Below are positions 24,614-32,794 of a stretch of 44,830 nt of DNA, piece after piece. The number at the start of each line of letters is the position of its first letter. The first letter of the stretch is position 1. The DNA lies in NCBI GenBank assembly GCA_900315075.1, contig OMXV01000031.1, positions 1 through 44,830 of the forward strand. The letters run 5' to 3'. A program made the translations under genes and the position numbers. This stretch comes from an uncultured Prevotellaceae bacterium. GTDB taxonomy: Bacteria > Bacteroidota > Bacteroidia > Bacteroidales > Bacteroidaceae. Below the pieces are notes generated by a model, which was not told the DNA's origin, did no database searches, and worked only from the letters and a program-made list of their open reading frames with translations.

Positions 24614-26131
24614 ATGTTATCACAAGAAGACCTTAAACAAATTGCTTTAAAAGGAATTACTGAGCAACAAATCGAGACTCAGTTGGAAGAGTTCAAAACC
24701 GGTTTCCCTTTCTTGAAATTAGAAGCTGCCGCTGCTATTGGTAAAGGCATCATTGCCCCTGATGGCGCAGAGCGCGGACAACTGATCGCTGCCTGGGATG
24801 CATACAAAGCCTGTGGTAAAAACATCGTGAAATTCGTACCAGCTTCTGGTGCCGCAAGTCGTATGTTCAAGGACATGTTTGCTTTCGTCGATGCCGATTA
24901 TGATGTGCCTACTACAGATTTTGAGAAGAAATATTTCGACAACATTCATAAGTTTGCATTTTTCGAGGAACTGAATGCTGTTTGCAAGAAAAATGAAGGA
25001 AAAGGCATTGATGAACTCATTGCAGCGGGAAATTACAAAGCTGTTGCTGCCAACATGCTCCAGGCAAAGGGACTAAACTATGGTCAGTTACCCAAGGGCT
25101 TGCTGCTATTCCACAATTATAAAGAGGGTGCACGTACGCCAATGGAAGAGCATTTGGTAGAGGGCGCGCTCTATGCATCAAGTAATGGTGAGGCAAATGT
25201 ACATTTTACTGTCAGCCATGAGCACATGGAGCTATTTGAGAAAAAAGTTGCTGACAAAAAGGATGATTATGCCAAGAAATATGGTATAAAGTACAACATT
25301 TCTTTCTCTGAGCAAAAACCGAGTACAGACACATTGGCAGCCAATGCGGATAATACGCCATTCCGTACAGAAGATGGAAAACTACTGTTCCGTCCGGGTG
25401 GACATGGAGCCTTGATTGAGAATCTGAATGAAATCGATGCCGATATCATTTTCATTAAGAATATTGACAATGTCGTTCCCGACAGACTGAAAGGTGACAC
25501 CGTGACATACAAACAAGTTATCGCTGGATTGCTCGTTACCTTGCAGAAGAAGGCTTTCGAGTATCTGAAGGTGCTCGACAGCGGTTCATATGACCATGAG
25601 AAATTGGAGGAAATAATCCGCTTTGTTCAGCGTGACCTCTGTTGCCGTAAAGCAGACATCAAGGAACTGGAAGATGCTGAGTTGGTGATTTATCTGCGTA
25701 AGAAACTTAATCGTCCAATGCGTGTCTGCGGTGTGGTGAAGAATGTAGGTGAACCTGGTGGTGGTCCGTTCCTCACTTATAATCAGGATGGTACAGTCAG
25801 TCTTCAGATTCTTGAGAGCAGTCAGATCGACAAGAGCAATGCCGAGTATCAGAAGATGTTCACAGAAGGAACTCACTTCAACCCCGTTGATCTGGTATGC
25901 GCCGTAAAGGACTATAAGGGACAGCCATTCAACCTGCCTGCATTTGTAGATAAGAACACCGGCTTTATTAGCAGTAAAAGCAAGGGCGGCAAGGAACTGA
26001 AGGCATTGGAATTGCCTGGACTTTGGAACGGAGCAATGAGCGATTGGAACACGATTTTTGTAGAAGTTCCTCTCTCAACATTCAATCCCGTCAAGACTGT
26101 CAATGACCTCCTTCGCGACCAACATCAGTAG
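24614..26131 (+). CDS. DUF4301 family protein, nucleotidyltransferase-like motifs
   Basis: A 505 aa cytoplasmic protein of unknown function, common in Bacteroidota. No signal peptide or membrane segment. It contains FVPASGAASRMFK at 74-86, resembling the glycine-rich nucleotide-binding loop of sugar nucleotidyltransferases (LAxGxGxRM). It also has RPGGHGALIENL (from 260) followed by DIIFIKNIDNVVPD (NIDN at 283-286), the same layout as the GHGD...IFVSNIDN segment of UDP-sugar pyrophosphorylases. A glycine-rich NVGEPGGGPF and a basic KSKGGKELKA come later. This suggests a nucleotidyltransferase fold, by inference only. It is a single-gene unit, closed by a 19-bp GNRA-loop terminator. Confidence 0.85.
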   Translation: MLSQEDLKQIALKGITEQQIETQLEEFKTGFPFLKLEAAAAIGKGIIAPDGAERGQLIAAWDAYKACGKNIVKFVPASGAASRMFKDMFAFVDADYDVPTTDFEKKYFDNIHKFAFFEELNAVCKKNEGKGIDELIAAGNYKAVAANMLQAKGLNYGQLPKGLLLFHNYKEGARTPMEEHLVEGALYASSNGEANVHFTVSHEHMELFEKKVADKKDDYAKKYGIKYNISFSEQKPSTDTLAANADNTPFRTEDGKLLFRPGGHGALIENLNEIDADIIFIKNIDNVVPDRLKGDTVTYKQVIAGLLVTLQKKAFEYLKVLDSGSYDHEKLEEIIRFVQRDLCCRKADIKELEDAELVIYLRKKLNRPMRVCGVVKNVGEPGGGPFLTYNQDGTVSLQILESSQIDKSNAEYQKMFTEGTHFNPVDLVCAVKDYKGQPFNLPAFVDKNTGFISSKSKGGKELKALELPGLWNGAMSDWNTIFVEVPLSTFNPVKTVNDLLRDQHQ

Positions 26132-26198
26132 AGGTCGTTTCGCTTGCAGGTTGAGAGATCGCCCAGCTTGTAGGTTATGAAGTGAAATTATACTGAAA

Positions 26199-26240
26199 CA
26201 AAAAGAGACACTGGGATGCAAATCTCAGTGTCTCTTTTTG
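26199..26240. terminator. 19-bp stem terminator with GCAA tetraloop
   Basis: Stem 26199-26217 pairs with 26222-26240 (one G-U pair) around the GNRA loop GCAA. The stem ends AAAAAGAGACACTG / CAGTGTCTCTTTTTG. It terminates the DUF4301 gene and, read from the other strand, also the decarboxylase unit. Confidence 0.92.
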
Positions 26241-26292
26241 TTTGCGAAGTTCCAAGTTAAAAAATACGATGTATAATTCAAGGATATTTCAC

Positions 26293-26380
26293 CTTATAAC
26301 CTCATAACCTCATAACCTCATAACCTTATAACCTCATAACCTCATAACCTTATAACCTCATAACCTTACAACCTCACAAC
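26293..26380. repeat. eleven CTYAYAAC octamers after the decarboxylase beta gene
   Basis: Eleven uninterrupted 8-base units (CTCATAAC, CTTATAAC, CTTACAAC, CTCACAAC) ending 6 bases from the stop codon of the beta-subunit gene. The variation is confined to two pyrimidine positions. On that gene's transcript the unit reads GTTATGAG. Confidence 0.92.
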
Positions 26381-26386
26381 CTTATA

Positions 26387-27544
26387 TTATGAGAAGAATC
26401 CGAGGAGTGTACCGGCGGCGACTGCAGAGCCGATGACACCGGCCACATTTGGACCCATGGCATGCATGAGGAGGAAGTTGTGGCGGTCATACTCTAAGCC
26501 TACGTTGTTGGAAATACGCGCACTCATTGGTACAGCACTCACACCGGCATTACCAATCAATGGGTTGATTTTTTTGTCTTTTGGCAAGAAGAGGTTCATC
26601 AATTTGACAAAGAGAATACCACTGGCACTGGCAATGATAAATGCCATAGCACCAAGGAAGAAAATCTTAATTGTATTGAGTGTCAAGAATTCGCTTGCCT
26701 GTGTGGAGCATCCTACGGTGAGACCAAGTAGAATCACTACGATGTCGTTGAGTGCTGAACCAGCAGTCTTTGCCAAACGGGTGGTCTTACCACTTTCTTT
26801 CAACAAGTTGCCGAAGAAAAGCATACCAAGAAGTGGTAAACCAGATGGTACGAGGAAGGTGGTGAGTAGCAATCCGATAATAGGGAACAGGATACGTTCA
26901 GTCTGGCTCACATGGCGAGAGGGCTTCATACGAATCACACGCTCTTTCTTTGTGGTGAGCAAGCGCATCAAAGGTGGTTGGATGACAGGCACTAAAGCCA
27001 TATAGGAGTAAGCACATACTGCAATGGCTCCCATAAGGTTTGAACATAGTTTAGAGGACAGGAAGATGGCTGTAGGTCCGTCGGCACCACCGATAATAGC
27101 GATACCTGCAGCTTGGTTTGGCTCAAAGCCTAAGGCAAGCGCCACCATATAGGCACCGAAGATACCAAATTGCGCAGCGGCTCCGATAAGCACTAATTTG
27201 GGATTGCTGATTAGTGCCGAGAAGTCGGTCATCGCACCAATGCCAAGGAAGACGAGTGGGGGATACCATCCTTGCTTTACACCTTGATAGAAAATGTTTA
27301 AGACGGAATTGTCCTCATAAAGTCCTATTTCCAGGCCAGCGTCAGCACGGAAAGGTATATTACCAAGAATAATGCCGAGACCAATAGGTACTAAAAGCAG
27401 TGGCTCAAAGTCTTTTTTGATGGCAAGCCAAATGAATATACCTCCCACAATAATCATAATCAAATTGGGGAGAGTAGCATTAGAAAATCCTGTATATGAC
27501 AGGAAATCCATGAATTTCTCGGATATAAAACTTGTAAAATCCAT
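26387..27544 (-). CDS. Na+-translocating decarboxylase beta subunit (OadB/MmdB type)
   Basis: Integral membrane subunit that decarboxylates carboxybiotin and pumps Na+ out. 385 aa from the ATG at 27544; an in-frame TTG at 27556 overlaps the previous gene and is less likely. Many hydrophobic helices are visible. The key block IIGGADGPTAIFLSSKL contains the functional Asp155 of the family. GNAGVSAVPMSARISN and LLMHAMGPNVAGVIGSAVAAG are further signatures. The start lies 4 bases after the stop of the biotin-carrier gene. Context with methylmalonyl-CoA mutase points to methylmalonyl-CoA decarboxylase rather than oxaloacetate or glutaconyl-CoA decarboxylase, though sequence alone cannot decide. 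Confidence 0.94.
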   Translation of the reverse strand: MDFTSFISEKFMDFLSYTGFSNATLPNLIMIIVGGIFIWLAIKKDFEPLLLVPIGLGIILGNIPFRADAGLEIGLYEDNSVLNIFYQGVKQGWYPPLVFLGIGAMTDFSALISNPKLVLIGAAAQFGIFGAYMVALALGFEPNQAAGIAIIGGADGPTAIFLSSKLCSNLMGAIAVCAYSYMALVPVIQPPLMRLLTTKKERVIRMKPSRHVSQTERILFPIIGLLLTTFLVPSGLPLLGMLFFGNLLKESGKTTRLAKTAGSALNDIVVILLGLTVGCSTQASEFLTLNTIKIFFLGAMAFIIASASGILFVKLMNLFLPKDKKINPLIGNAGVSAVPMSARISNNVGLEYDRHNFLLMHAMGPNVAGVIGSAVAAGTLLGFFS

Positions 27545-27548
27545 ATTA

Positions 27549-27992
27549 TTAGCCAATTGTTACAAGCACGGCACCTTCCATCACAGTGTCGCCTTTATTG
27601 ATTAATACAGATGTAATCTTTCCATCACAGTCAGCCTCGATGTTGTTCTGCATCTTCATTGCCTCTAACACCACTACTGTTTCACCTGTTTTCACAGAGT
27701 CGCCAACGTTTACCTTCACTTCGGTGATGGTACCTGGCAGTGGAGCGTAAATCTTATTGCCAGCACCTGCAACAGCCTGTGGCTTTGTCTCTTTTGCAGT
27801 GGGTGCCGAGTTGTTTGTAGCAGCAGGTGCATTGACGTGAACTTTTTTATGCTGAACAGGTTTTTTCACAGGTTGGCTCAATTCCACTTCAAAAGTCTTG
27901 CCGTTTACTTTGACTGTGGCAATATTGCCTTCTATTTCCTCAATCTCTACATTGTAGTCAATACCATTGACCTTATATTGATAATTATTCAT
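27549..27992 (-). CDS. biotin carrier subunit of a Na+-pumping decarboxylase
   Basis: A 147 aa biotin carboxyl carrier protein. A short N-terminal domain (about 1-40) is followed by an Ala/Pro/Lys-rich flexible linker (about 41-80) and a biotinyl domain with the EAMKM motif; Lys113 is the biotinylated residue. Such subunits shuttle CO2 from the carboxyltransferase to the membrane beta subunit. Tightly spaced between the OadG-like and beta genes. Confidence 0.94.
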   Translation of the reverse strand: MNNYQYKVNGIDYNVEIEEIEGNIATVKVNGKTFEVELSQPVKKPVQHKKVHVNAPAATNNSAPTAKETKPQAVAGAGNKIYAPLPGTITEVKVNVGDSVKTGETVVVLEAMKMQNNIEADCDGKITSVLINKGDTVMEGAVLVTIG

Positions 27993-28016
27993 GATTAAGC
28001 TTTATTATATTTATGG

Positions 28017-28946
28017 TTATGCTCTTGTCCAATTAGAATGTTTTGACCTAATAGTGATAATACCACTTTCCTCATCGTGAATATTATCAAGATATTCCTT
28101 CATTGCCATGGCAATGACAGCTATGCAAACATCGTTGTCGTCATCGAAATGCTTCTTTTCCACTACTTTGGGGAAGGCACGCTCATCTTCCTCCATCATG
28201 GCGTGGCGTAGTTTGCGTTCTTGCTTCTCAGCATTAGCTTTGTCTTTCTGCTGACGATGCATTATCTTGCCGAATATCGTGAAGAAAATACATAATAAAG
28301 CAAGGCAGGTGAAAACTATGCCCATGGAGAGCAATGTGATGCCAAACCCATGAGGATCTTTGTTCTTAATCTGAGATACCTTGGATTCGGATATCGTAAC
28401 ATAGTTGCTGGTATTGGGTGTGACGGCATCGTAAGGTGCTGTAATCCATTGGTCTGCACCATCTTTTTCACGTGCATAAGAAGTGTTTGCATTTAGGGCA
28501 GGAACAGAAACCGAATCAATCAAATCCACTCCATTGCCATCGTAAAGGCCTATCCATATAGGTTCGCTAGCTTTTGCCTGTGCTGACAGATGCAGCGCTC
28601 CTTTATTGGGACTACTATTAAGGAATAATAACAGATGTGCCCTGGCTGATAATTGTGTCCGTGGTTCATTGGATGGAATCGGACACATCATTTTAATACG
28701 ATCAGGAGCTAAGAGATTTTTGTTCAAAACAGCGGTGTCTGTGGCTATAAACATCCCACGCACATTGTATGTAGTATATGAAGTATTGGCAAGCTCAATC
28801 CAGGCTTGATGATTGCCATATTCATCCACTACATTGGTGGTATTGTTTGTAAGTACCTCATTGATTTTGATGTTCTTCGCTCCTTGGCCGAACATCGTGA
28901 GGTAGCTTAAAGCCAACACCGCGGTTAGTAAGAAGATTTTTTTCAT
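28017..28946 (-). CDS. lamin-tail domain fused to OadG-like decarboxylase subunit
   Basis: A 309 aa protein of three parts. A signal peptide (1-20) leads into a lamin-tail-type beta domain (about 25-180; IKINEVLTNNTTNVVDEYGN, WIELANTS). Then comes one membrane helix (200-227; HGFGITLLSMGIVFTCLALL) followed by a charged cytoplasmic tail with DDDNDVCIAVIAMAMKEYLDN and a C-terminal TIRSKHSNWTRA. The second half matches OadG-type small subunits, which help assemble Na+-pumping decarboxylases. The predicted topology places the lamin-tail domain in the periplasm. Gaps to neighbours are short (24 and 27 bases), consistent with one operon. The role of the extra domain is unknown. Confidence 0.85.
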   Translation of the reverse strand: MKKIFLLTAVLALSYLTMFGQGAKNIKINEVLTNNTTNVVDEYGNHQAWIELANTSYTTYNVRGMFIATDTAVLNKNLLAPDRIKMMCPIPSNEPRTQLSARAHLLLFLNSSPNKGALHLSAQAKASEPIWIGLYDGNGVDLIDSVSVPALNANTSYAREKDGADQWITAPYDAVTPNTSNYVTISESKVSQIKNKDPHGFGITLLSMGIVFTCLALLCIFFTIFGKIMHRQQKDKANAEKQERKLRHAMMEEDERAFPKVVEKKHFDDDNDVCIAVIAMAMKEYLDNIHDEESGIITIRSKHSNWTRA

Positions 28947-28973
28947 TGAAGTGTATTATTATGCTATTAAATA

Positions 28974-30665
28974 TTATCCACAGAAAAATAGGACAAGAAT
29001 TTGTGCCATTAATATACGTAGGAACATACTCAGCGGATATACGGTGGAATATCCCACACCTGGTGCTTCGCTCGTACAAACCTGATTGGCATATGCTAAT
29101 GCCGGTGGGTCGGTATATGAACCCGCCAACAGTCCCATAACCGTAAAATAGTTATATTTGTATATTCGTTTTGCTATGGTTCCTATAATAAAAATAGGTA
29201 TAACGGTTATCAATAATCCTGTATATACAAATTTCAAGCCATCGCCTTCCACCACTGTGTTCCAGAAACCATCGCCAGCCTTGATACCTACACTGGCTAA
29301 GAATAATACAAGGCCTATTTCGCGCAGCATCATATTGGCACTTGTAGTGGTATAAGTGACAAGTTTGATTCTATATCCAAATCGTCCGATTAAAATGGCA
29401 ATAATCAACGGACCACCTGCCAGACCAAGTTTCATTGGAACGGGCATTCCGGGAATGGCAATGGGAAGGGAACCGAAGATAATACCCACCAAGACACCTA
29501 TAAATATAGTGGCAATGTTGGGAGCATTCAGGCGTTTGACCTCATCGCCCATCATTTCTGCCACACGGCGTACGTTATCCTCGGGGCCAACAACCAGTAC
29601 TCGGTCGCCAATATGGAAATGATGGTTGCTGCCAGCAAACAAGTCTATGCCATGACGCGTGATACGGGTGACATTTACTCCGTAAAGACTGGAAAAATGC
29701 ATTTTTCCTAAAGTCTTTCCATTCATTGATGGCTTGGTGACGACGATACGTCGTGCAACCATAGGCTGTTTCTCATATTCAACATTCCATTCGGTATCAA
29801 CCTCCGGACCAATAAATGCCTTGATTGGCTCCACATCAACCTCTGCACAAACTATCATCAGTTCATCACCCACCTTGAATATAGTATCGCGGTTGGGAAT
29901 ACTGACAAGACCGTCGTGCAAATAACGAGAACAAACAAAGTCACGATTGAGAAAATCATGAATCTGCATCAGATTTCTGCCGTCAAGATAGATGTTTGAC
30001 ACACGCAAATGCAGTGTATGGGGCTTTTCATTGGGATTCTCTGCTTCCTCAGCCTTTAATTTGTCTTCTTCTTTCTTTAAATTGCTATGGGTAAGAAAAC
30101 GAACAGCTATGGTGGCAAGTATGATGCCTACAACACCAAGGGGATAGGCACAAGCATAACCAGAAGCTATCTGAGGTGTCTCATCCTGACTGAACACTGT
30201 GCCCAATGCCTCAGATGCAGCACCAAGACCGGGTGTGTTGGTCACAGCACCATACATCGTACCGATCATCATTGGAAGGTTCTGTTTGTCAGTCGTATCG
30301 AAGAACAAATAATAGCAAGCGAACATCACACCAATATTGAGCAAAATCAATACTGCCGCGAGCCCATTCATAGTAATGCCATCTTTCTTGAAACTCTCGA
30401 AAAAACCAGGTCCTACTTGCAGACCTATCATAAATACAAATAGAATAAGACCAAAATCCTGACAGAAATTGAGAATAGTAATAGGTGCGGTGAAATGGAT
30501 ATGTCCCGCCAATATGCCGGCAAAGAGCACAAAGGTTACACCCAGTGAAATACCACCAAACTTGATTTTGCCTAAATAGACGCCCATAGCGATAACTATA
30601 GCGTATAAAGCTACGACGTGTGCAACGGAATCAGTTTTTGTAAATAATTCTACAAGCCAGTCCAT
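28974..30665 (-). CDS. AspT/YidE-family transporter with two TrkA-C domains
   Basis: A 563 aa membrane protein with the two-half layout of AspT/YidE/YbjL transporters: an N-terminal hydrophobic half (residues 15-195, [20 protein letters not shown]) and a similar C-terminal half (375-560, [18 protein letters not shown]). Between them are two cytoplasmic TrkA-C/RCK-like domains ([40 protein letters not shown]). AspT exchanges dicarboxylate and amino acid; the substrate here is unknown. It is the first gene of the unit that continues into the decarboxylase subunits, which suggests a C4-acid or related substrate by inference. A TAATTTTG -7 box lies 33 bases upstream. Confidence 0.88.
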   Translation of the reverse strand: MDWLVELFTKTDSVAHVVALYAIVIAMGVYLGKIKFGGISLGVTFVLFAGILAGHIHFTAPITILNFCQDFGLILFVFMIGLQVGPGFFESFKKDGITMNGLAAVLILLNIGVMFACYYLFFDTTDKQNLPMMIGTMYGAVTNTPGLGAASEALGTVFSQDETPQIASGYACAYPLGVVGIILATIAVRFLTHSNLKKEEDKLKAEEAENPNEKPHTLHLRVSNIYLDGRNLMQIHDFLNRDFVCSRYLHDGLVSIPNRDTIFKVGDELMIVCAEVDVEPIKAFIGPEVDTEWNVEYEKQPMVARRIVVTKPSMNGKTLGKMHFSSLYGVNVTRITRHGIDLFAGSNHHFHIGDRVLVVGPEDNVRRVAEMMGDEVKRLNAPNIATIFIGVLVGIIFGSLPIAIPGMPVPMKLGLAGGPLIIAILIGRFGYRIKLVTYTTTSANMMLREIGLVLFLASVGIKAGDGFWNTVVEGDGLKFVYTGLLITVIPIFIIGTIAKRIYKYNYFTVMGLLAGSYTDPPALAYANQVCTSEAPGVGYSTVYPLSMFLRILMAQILVLFFCG

Positions 30666-30697
30666 ATATGAGCCTATTCAAAATTCGAAATTTGGTG

Positions 30698-30705
30698 CAA
30701 AATTA
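30698..30705 (-). promoter_or_regulatory. -7 box TAATTTTG for the transporter-decarboxylase unit
   Basis: Minus strand TAATTTTG, 33 bases upstream of the transporter ATG; the -33 position lacks TTTG. Confidence 0.45.
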
Positions 30706-30830
30706 CTCAAAATCTTGCTCAAATGATAATTTTTGTGCAACATTTTACATACGTCCGTCATACTTTTTGAATTTTTCACGTTTAAATATTTATTTCTATG
30801 ATTTTGTTTTAGAATATCGGAAAAAAAACT

Positions 30831-30838
30831 TATCTTTG
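30831..30838 (+). promoter_or_regulatory. -7 box TATCTTTG for mutAB
   Basis: TATCTTTG, with TTTT at 30807-30810 (20-base spacing) as a degenerate -33 box. It predicts a leader of about 90 bases. An inverted repeat, TATACC (30872-30877) and GGTATA (30885-30890), lies in that leader. Confidence 0.55.
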
Positions 30839-30933
30839 CAAGGTTTTTAAGAAGCTTACTATATTTTCGCTTATACCAAAAATAGGTATAGAGATTCTTG
30901 GCAACTTTTAACTTATATAATAAACATTTCGCT

Positions 30934-32781
30934 ATGTCAAACAACAAGGAAAAGCTCTTTACCGAGTTTCAGGCTCCCACAACACAGGAATGGCTTGACA
31001 AAATACAAGTTGACCTGAAAGGGGCTGATTTTAACAAGAGACTCGTATGGAGAACCAATGAAGGTTTTAACGTACAACCTTTTTATCGTAGGGAGGATGT
31101 CTTGAAACTCAAGACACCAGAGTCATTGCCCGGCGAGTTCCCATTCGTCCGTGGCAATAAGAAAAATGACAATGTTTGGTATGTCAGGCAAAACATTGAT
31201 GCTGCTGATGCTGCAGCTGCCAATGCAAAGGCACTTGATATTCTTAACAAAGGCATCGACTCATTAGGTTTTTGTATCCCTGGCGACTGCGTCAGTGAAG
31301 ATTTCATTGCTACATTGCTCAAGGACATTGAGTGTGAGTGTGTGGAAATCAATTTCCATACATGTATGAAGCATTGTGTGGAACTGGTGGAAATTCTAAA
31401 AGCCTATTTTGAAAAGAAAGGCTATGACAAGAACAATATTGTAGCCAGTGTGGATTTCGACCCCATCAAGAAGATGGTTAAAGATGGAAAAGACACCAGT
31501 GCAATGATTGCTACGGCCGCAGAACTCGTCAATGCCTTGCGTGATTATCCACAATTCCGCTGTGTATGTGTCAATTCAGAGTTGCTGAACAACTCTGGTG
31601 CCTATATCGTGCAAGAATTAGGTTATGCCTTGGCATGGGGTAATGAATATATGCAACAGCTGACAGAGGCTGGCATTGATGCTGATACCGCTGCAAAGAA
31701 AATCAAATTCAACATGGGCATTTCTGAAAATTATTTCATGGAATTGGCCAAATTCCGCGCAGCCCGTATGTTGTGGGCTCAAATCGTCAAGCAGTATGAA
31801 CCTAAATGCGACTGCTCCTGCAAGATGATTGTGAATGCCACAACTTCAAAGTACAATCAGACACTTTATGATAGCTATGTCAATCTGCTTCGTTCACAGA
31901 CAGAAGCTATGAGTGCTGCCCTCGCAGGAATCCACTCAATGGTGGTTACTCCATTTGATGCTCCATACGAGAATCCTTCGGAGTTCTCAGAGCGTATTGC
32001 CCGTAATCAGCAGTTGTTGTTGAAGGAAGAGTGCCATTTCGGTCATGTCGTCGATCCAGGAGCTGGCTCATATTATATTGAGCACCTCACTGATAGTCTT
32101 GCCAAAGAGGGATGGAAAATTTTCCTGCAAGTGGAAGAGGATGGAGGATTCTTAACTTCTGCGCTTGAAGGGAAAATCCAGCAGGTAATCAATGCTACCA
32201 ATGAAAAGCGTCATGCCGATGCTGCCAAACGTAAGGAATTCTTGCTTGGTACCAATCAATTCCCCAATTTCACTGAGAAATCTGACGGTAAGAAGCCACT
32301 TTCTTGTCAATGCTGCTGCCATCAAGATGGTGAAAGTGAAAAAGGTTTACACACTACACGCTTGGCAGCTGATTTCGAAGATTTGCGTATCCATACAGAG
32401 AACACCCGTGTTCCAATGGCGTTCATGCTGACAATTGGCAATTTGGCTATGCGCCAAGCTCGAGCTCAGTTCTCATGCAACTTCCTTGCTTGCGCAGGAT
32501 ACAAGGTGGTGGATAACCTCGGTTTCAAGACTGTTGAAGAAGGTGTAGATGCAGCATTGGAAGCAGGCGCTGACATCATAGTGCTTTGCTCCAGTGACGA
32601 TGAATATGCTGAGTACGCTATCCCAGCATTTAAGTACTTAGACGGAAGGGCCATGTTTGTAGTTGCAGGCGCACCGGCCTGCATGGAAGACTTGAAGGCT
32701 GCCGGTATCGAGAACTTTGTACATGTGCGTTGCAATGTGCTTGAAACTTTGAAAGAATACAATGCCAAGTTGGGAATCTAA
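30934..32781 (+). CDS. mutA: methylmalonyl-CoA mutase small (beta) subunit
   Basis: Non-catalytic subunit of the B12-dependent mutase that interconverts succinyl-CoA and methylmalonyl-CoA. 615 aa from the ATG at 30934; an upstream TTG at 30898 is not needed. The mutase barrel fold is evident ([37 protein letters not shown]). The C-terminal B12-like domain lacks the DxHxxG cobalamin motif, as expected for this subunit. Two unusual cysteine clusters occur: KCDCSCK at 291-297 and SCQCCCH at 457-463, the latter in the linker before the C-terminal domain. mutB follows after 13 bases. Confidence 0.94.
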   Translation: MSNNKEKLFTEFQAPTTQEWLDKIQVDLKGADFNKRLVWRTNEGFNVQPFYRREDVLKLKTPESLPGEFPFVRGNKKNDNVWYVRQNIDAADAAAANAKALDILNKGIDSLGFCIPGDCVSEDFIATLLKDIECECVEINFHTCMKHCVELVEILKAYFEKKGYDKNNIVASVDFDPIKKMVKDGKDTSAMIATAAELVNALRDYPQFRCVCVNSELLNNSGAYIVQELGYALAWGNEYMQQLTEAGIDADTAAKKIKFNMGISENYFMELAKFRAARMLWAQIVKQYEPKCDCSCKMIVNATTSKYNQTLYDSYVNLLRSQTEAMSAALAGIHSMVVTPFDAPYENPSEFSERIARNQQLLLKEECHFGHVVDPGAGSYYIEHLTDSLAKEGWKIFLQVEEDGGFLTSALEGKIQQVINATNEKRHADAAKRKEFLLGTNQFPNFTEKSDGKKPLSCQCCCHQDGESEKGLHTTRLAADFEDLRIHTENTRVPMAFMLTIGNLAMRQARAQFSCNFLACAGYKVVDNLGFKTVEEGVDAALEAGADIIVLCSSDDEYAEYAIPAFKYLDGRAMFVVAGAPACMEDLKAAGIENFVHVRCNVLETLKEYNAKLGI

Positions 32782-32794
32782 AACAAAGAAAGTC

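Noticed and set aside
26293-26380. CRISPR array
   Set aside because: Eight-base direct repeats without spacers and no cas genes; this is a simple tandem array.
26433-27005. 190-codon plus-strand frame opposite the decarboxylase beta gene
   Set aside because: Antisense to conserved membrane helices; composition typical of a shadow frame.
30839-30933. Cobalamin riboswitch before mutAB
   Set aside because: The leader is only about 95 bases and has no B12-box-like sequence; only a 6-bp inverted repeat is present.
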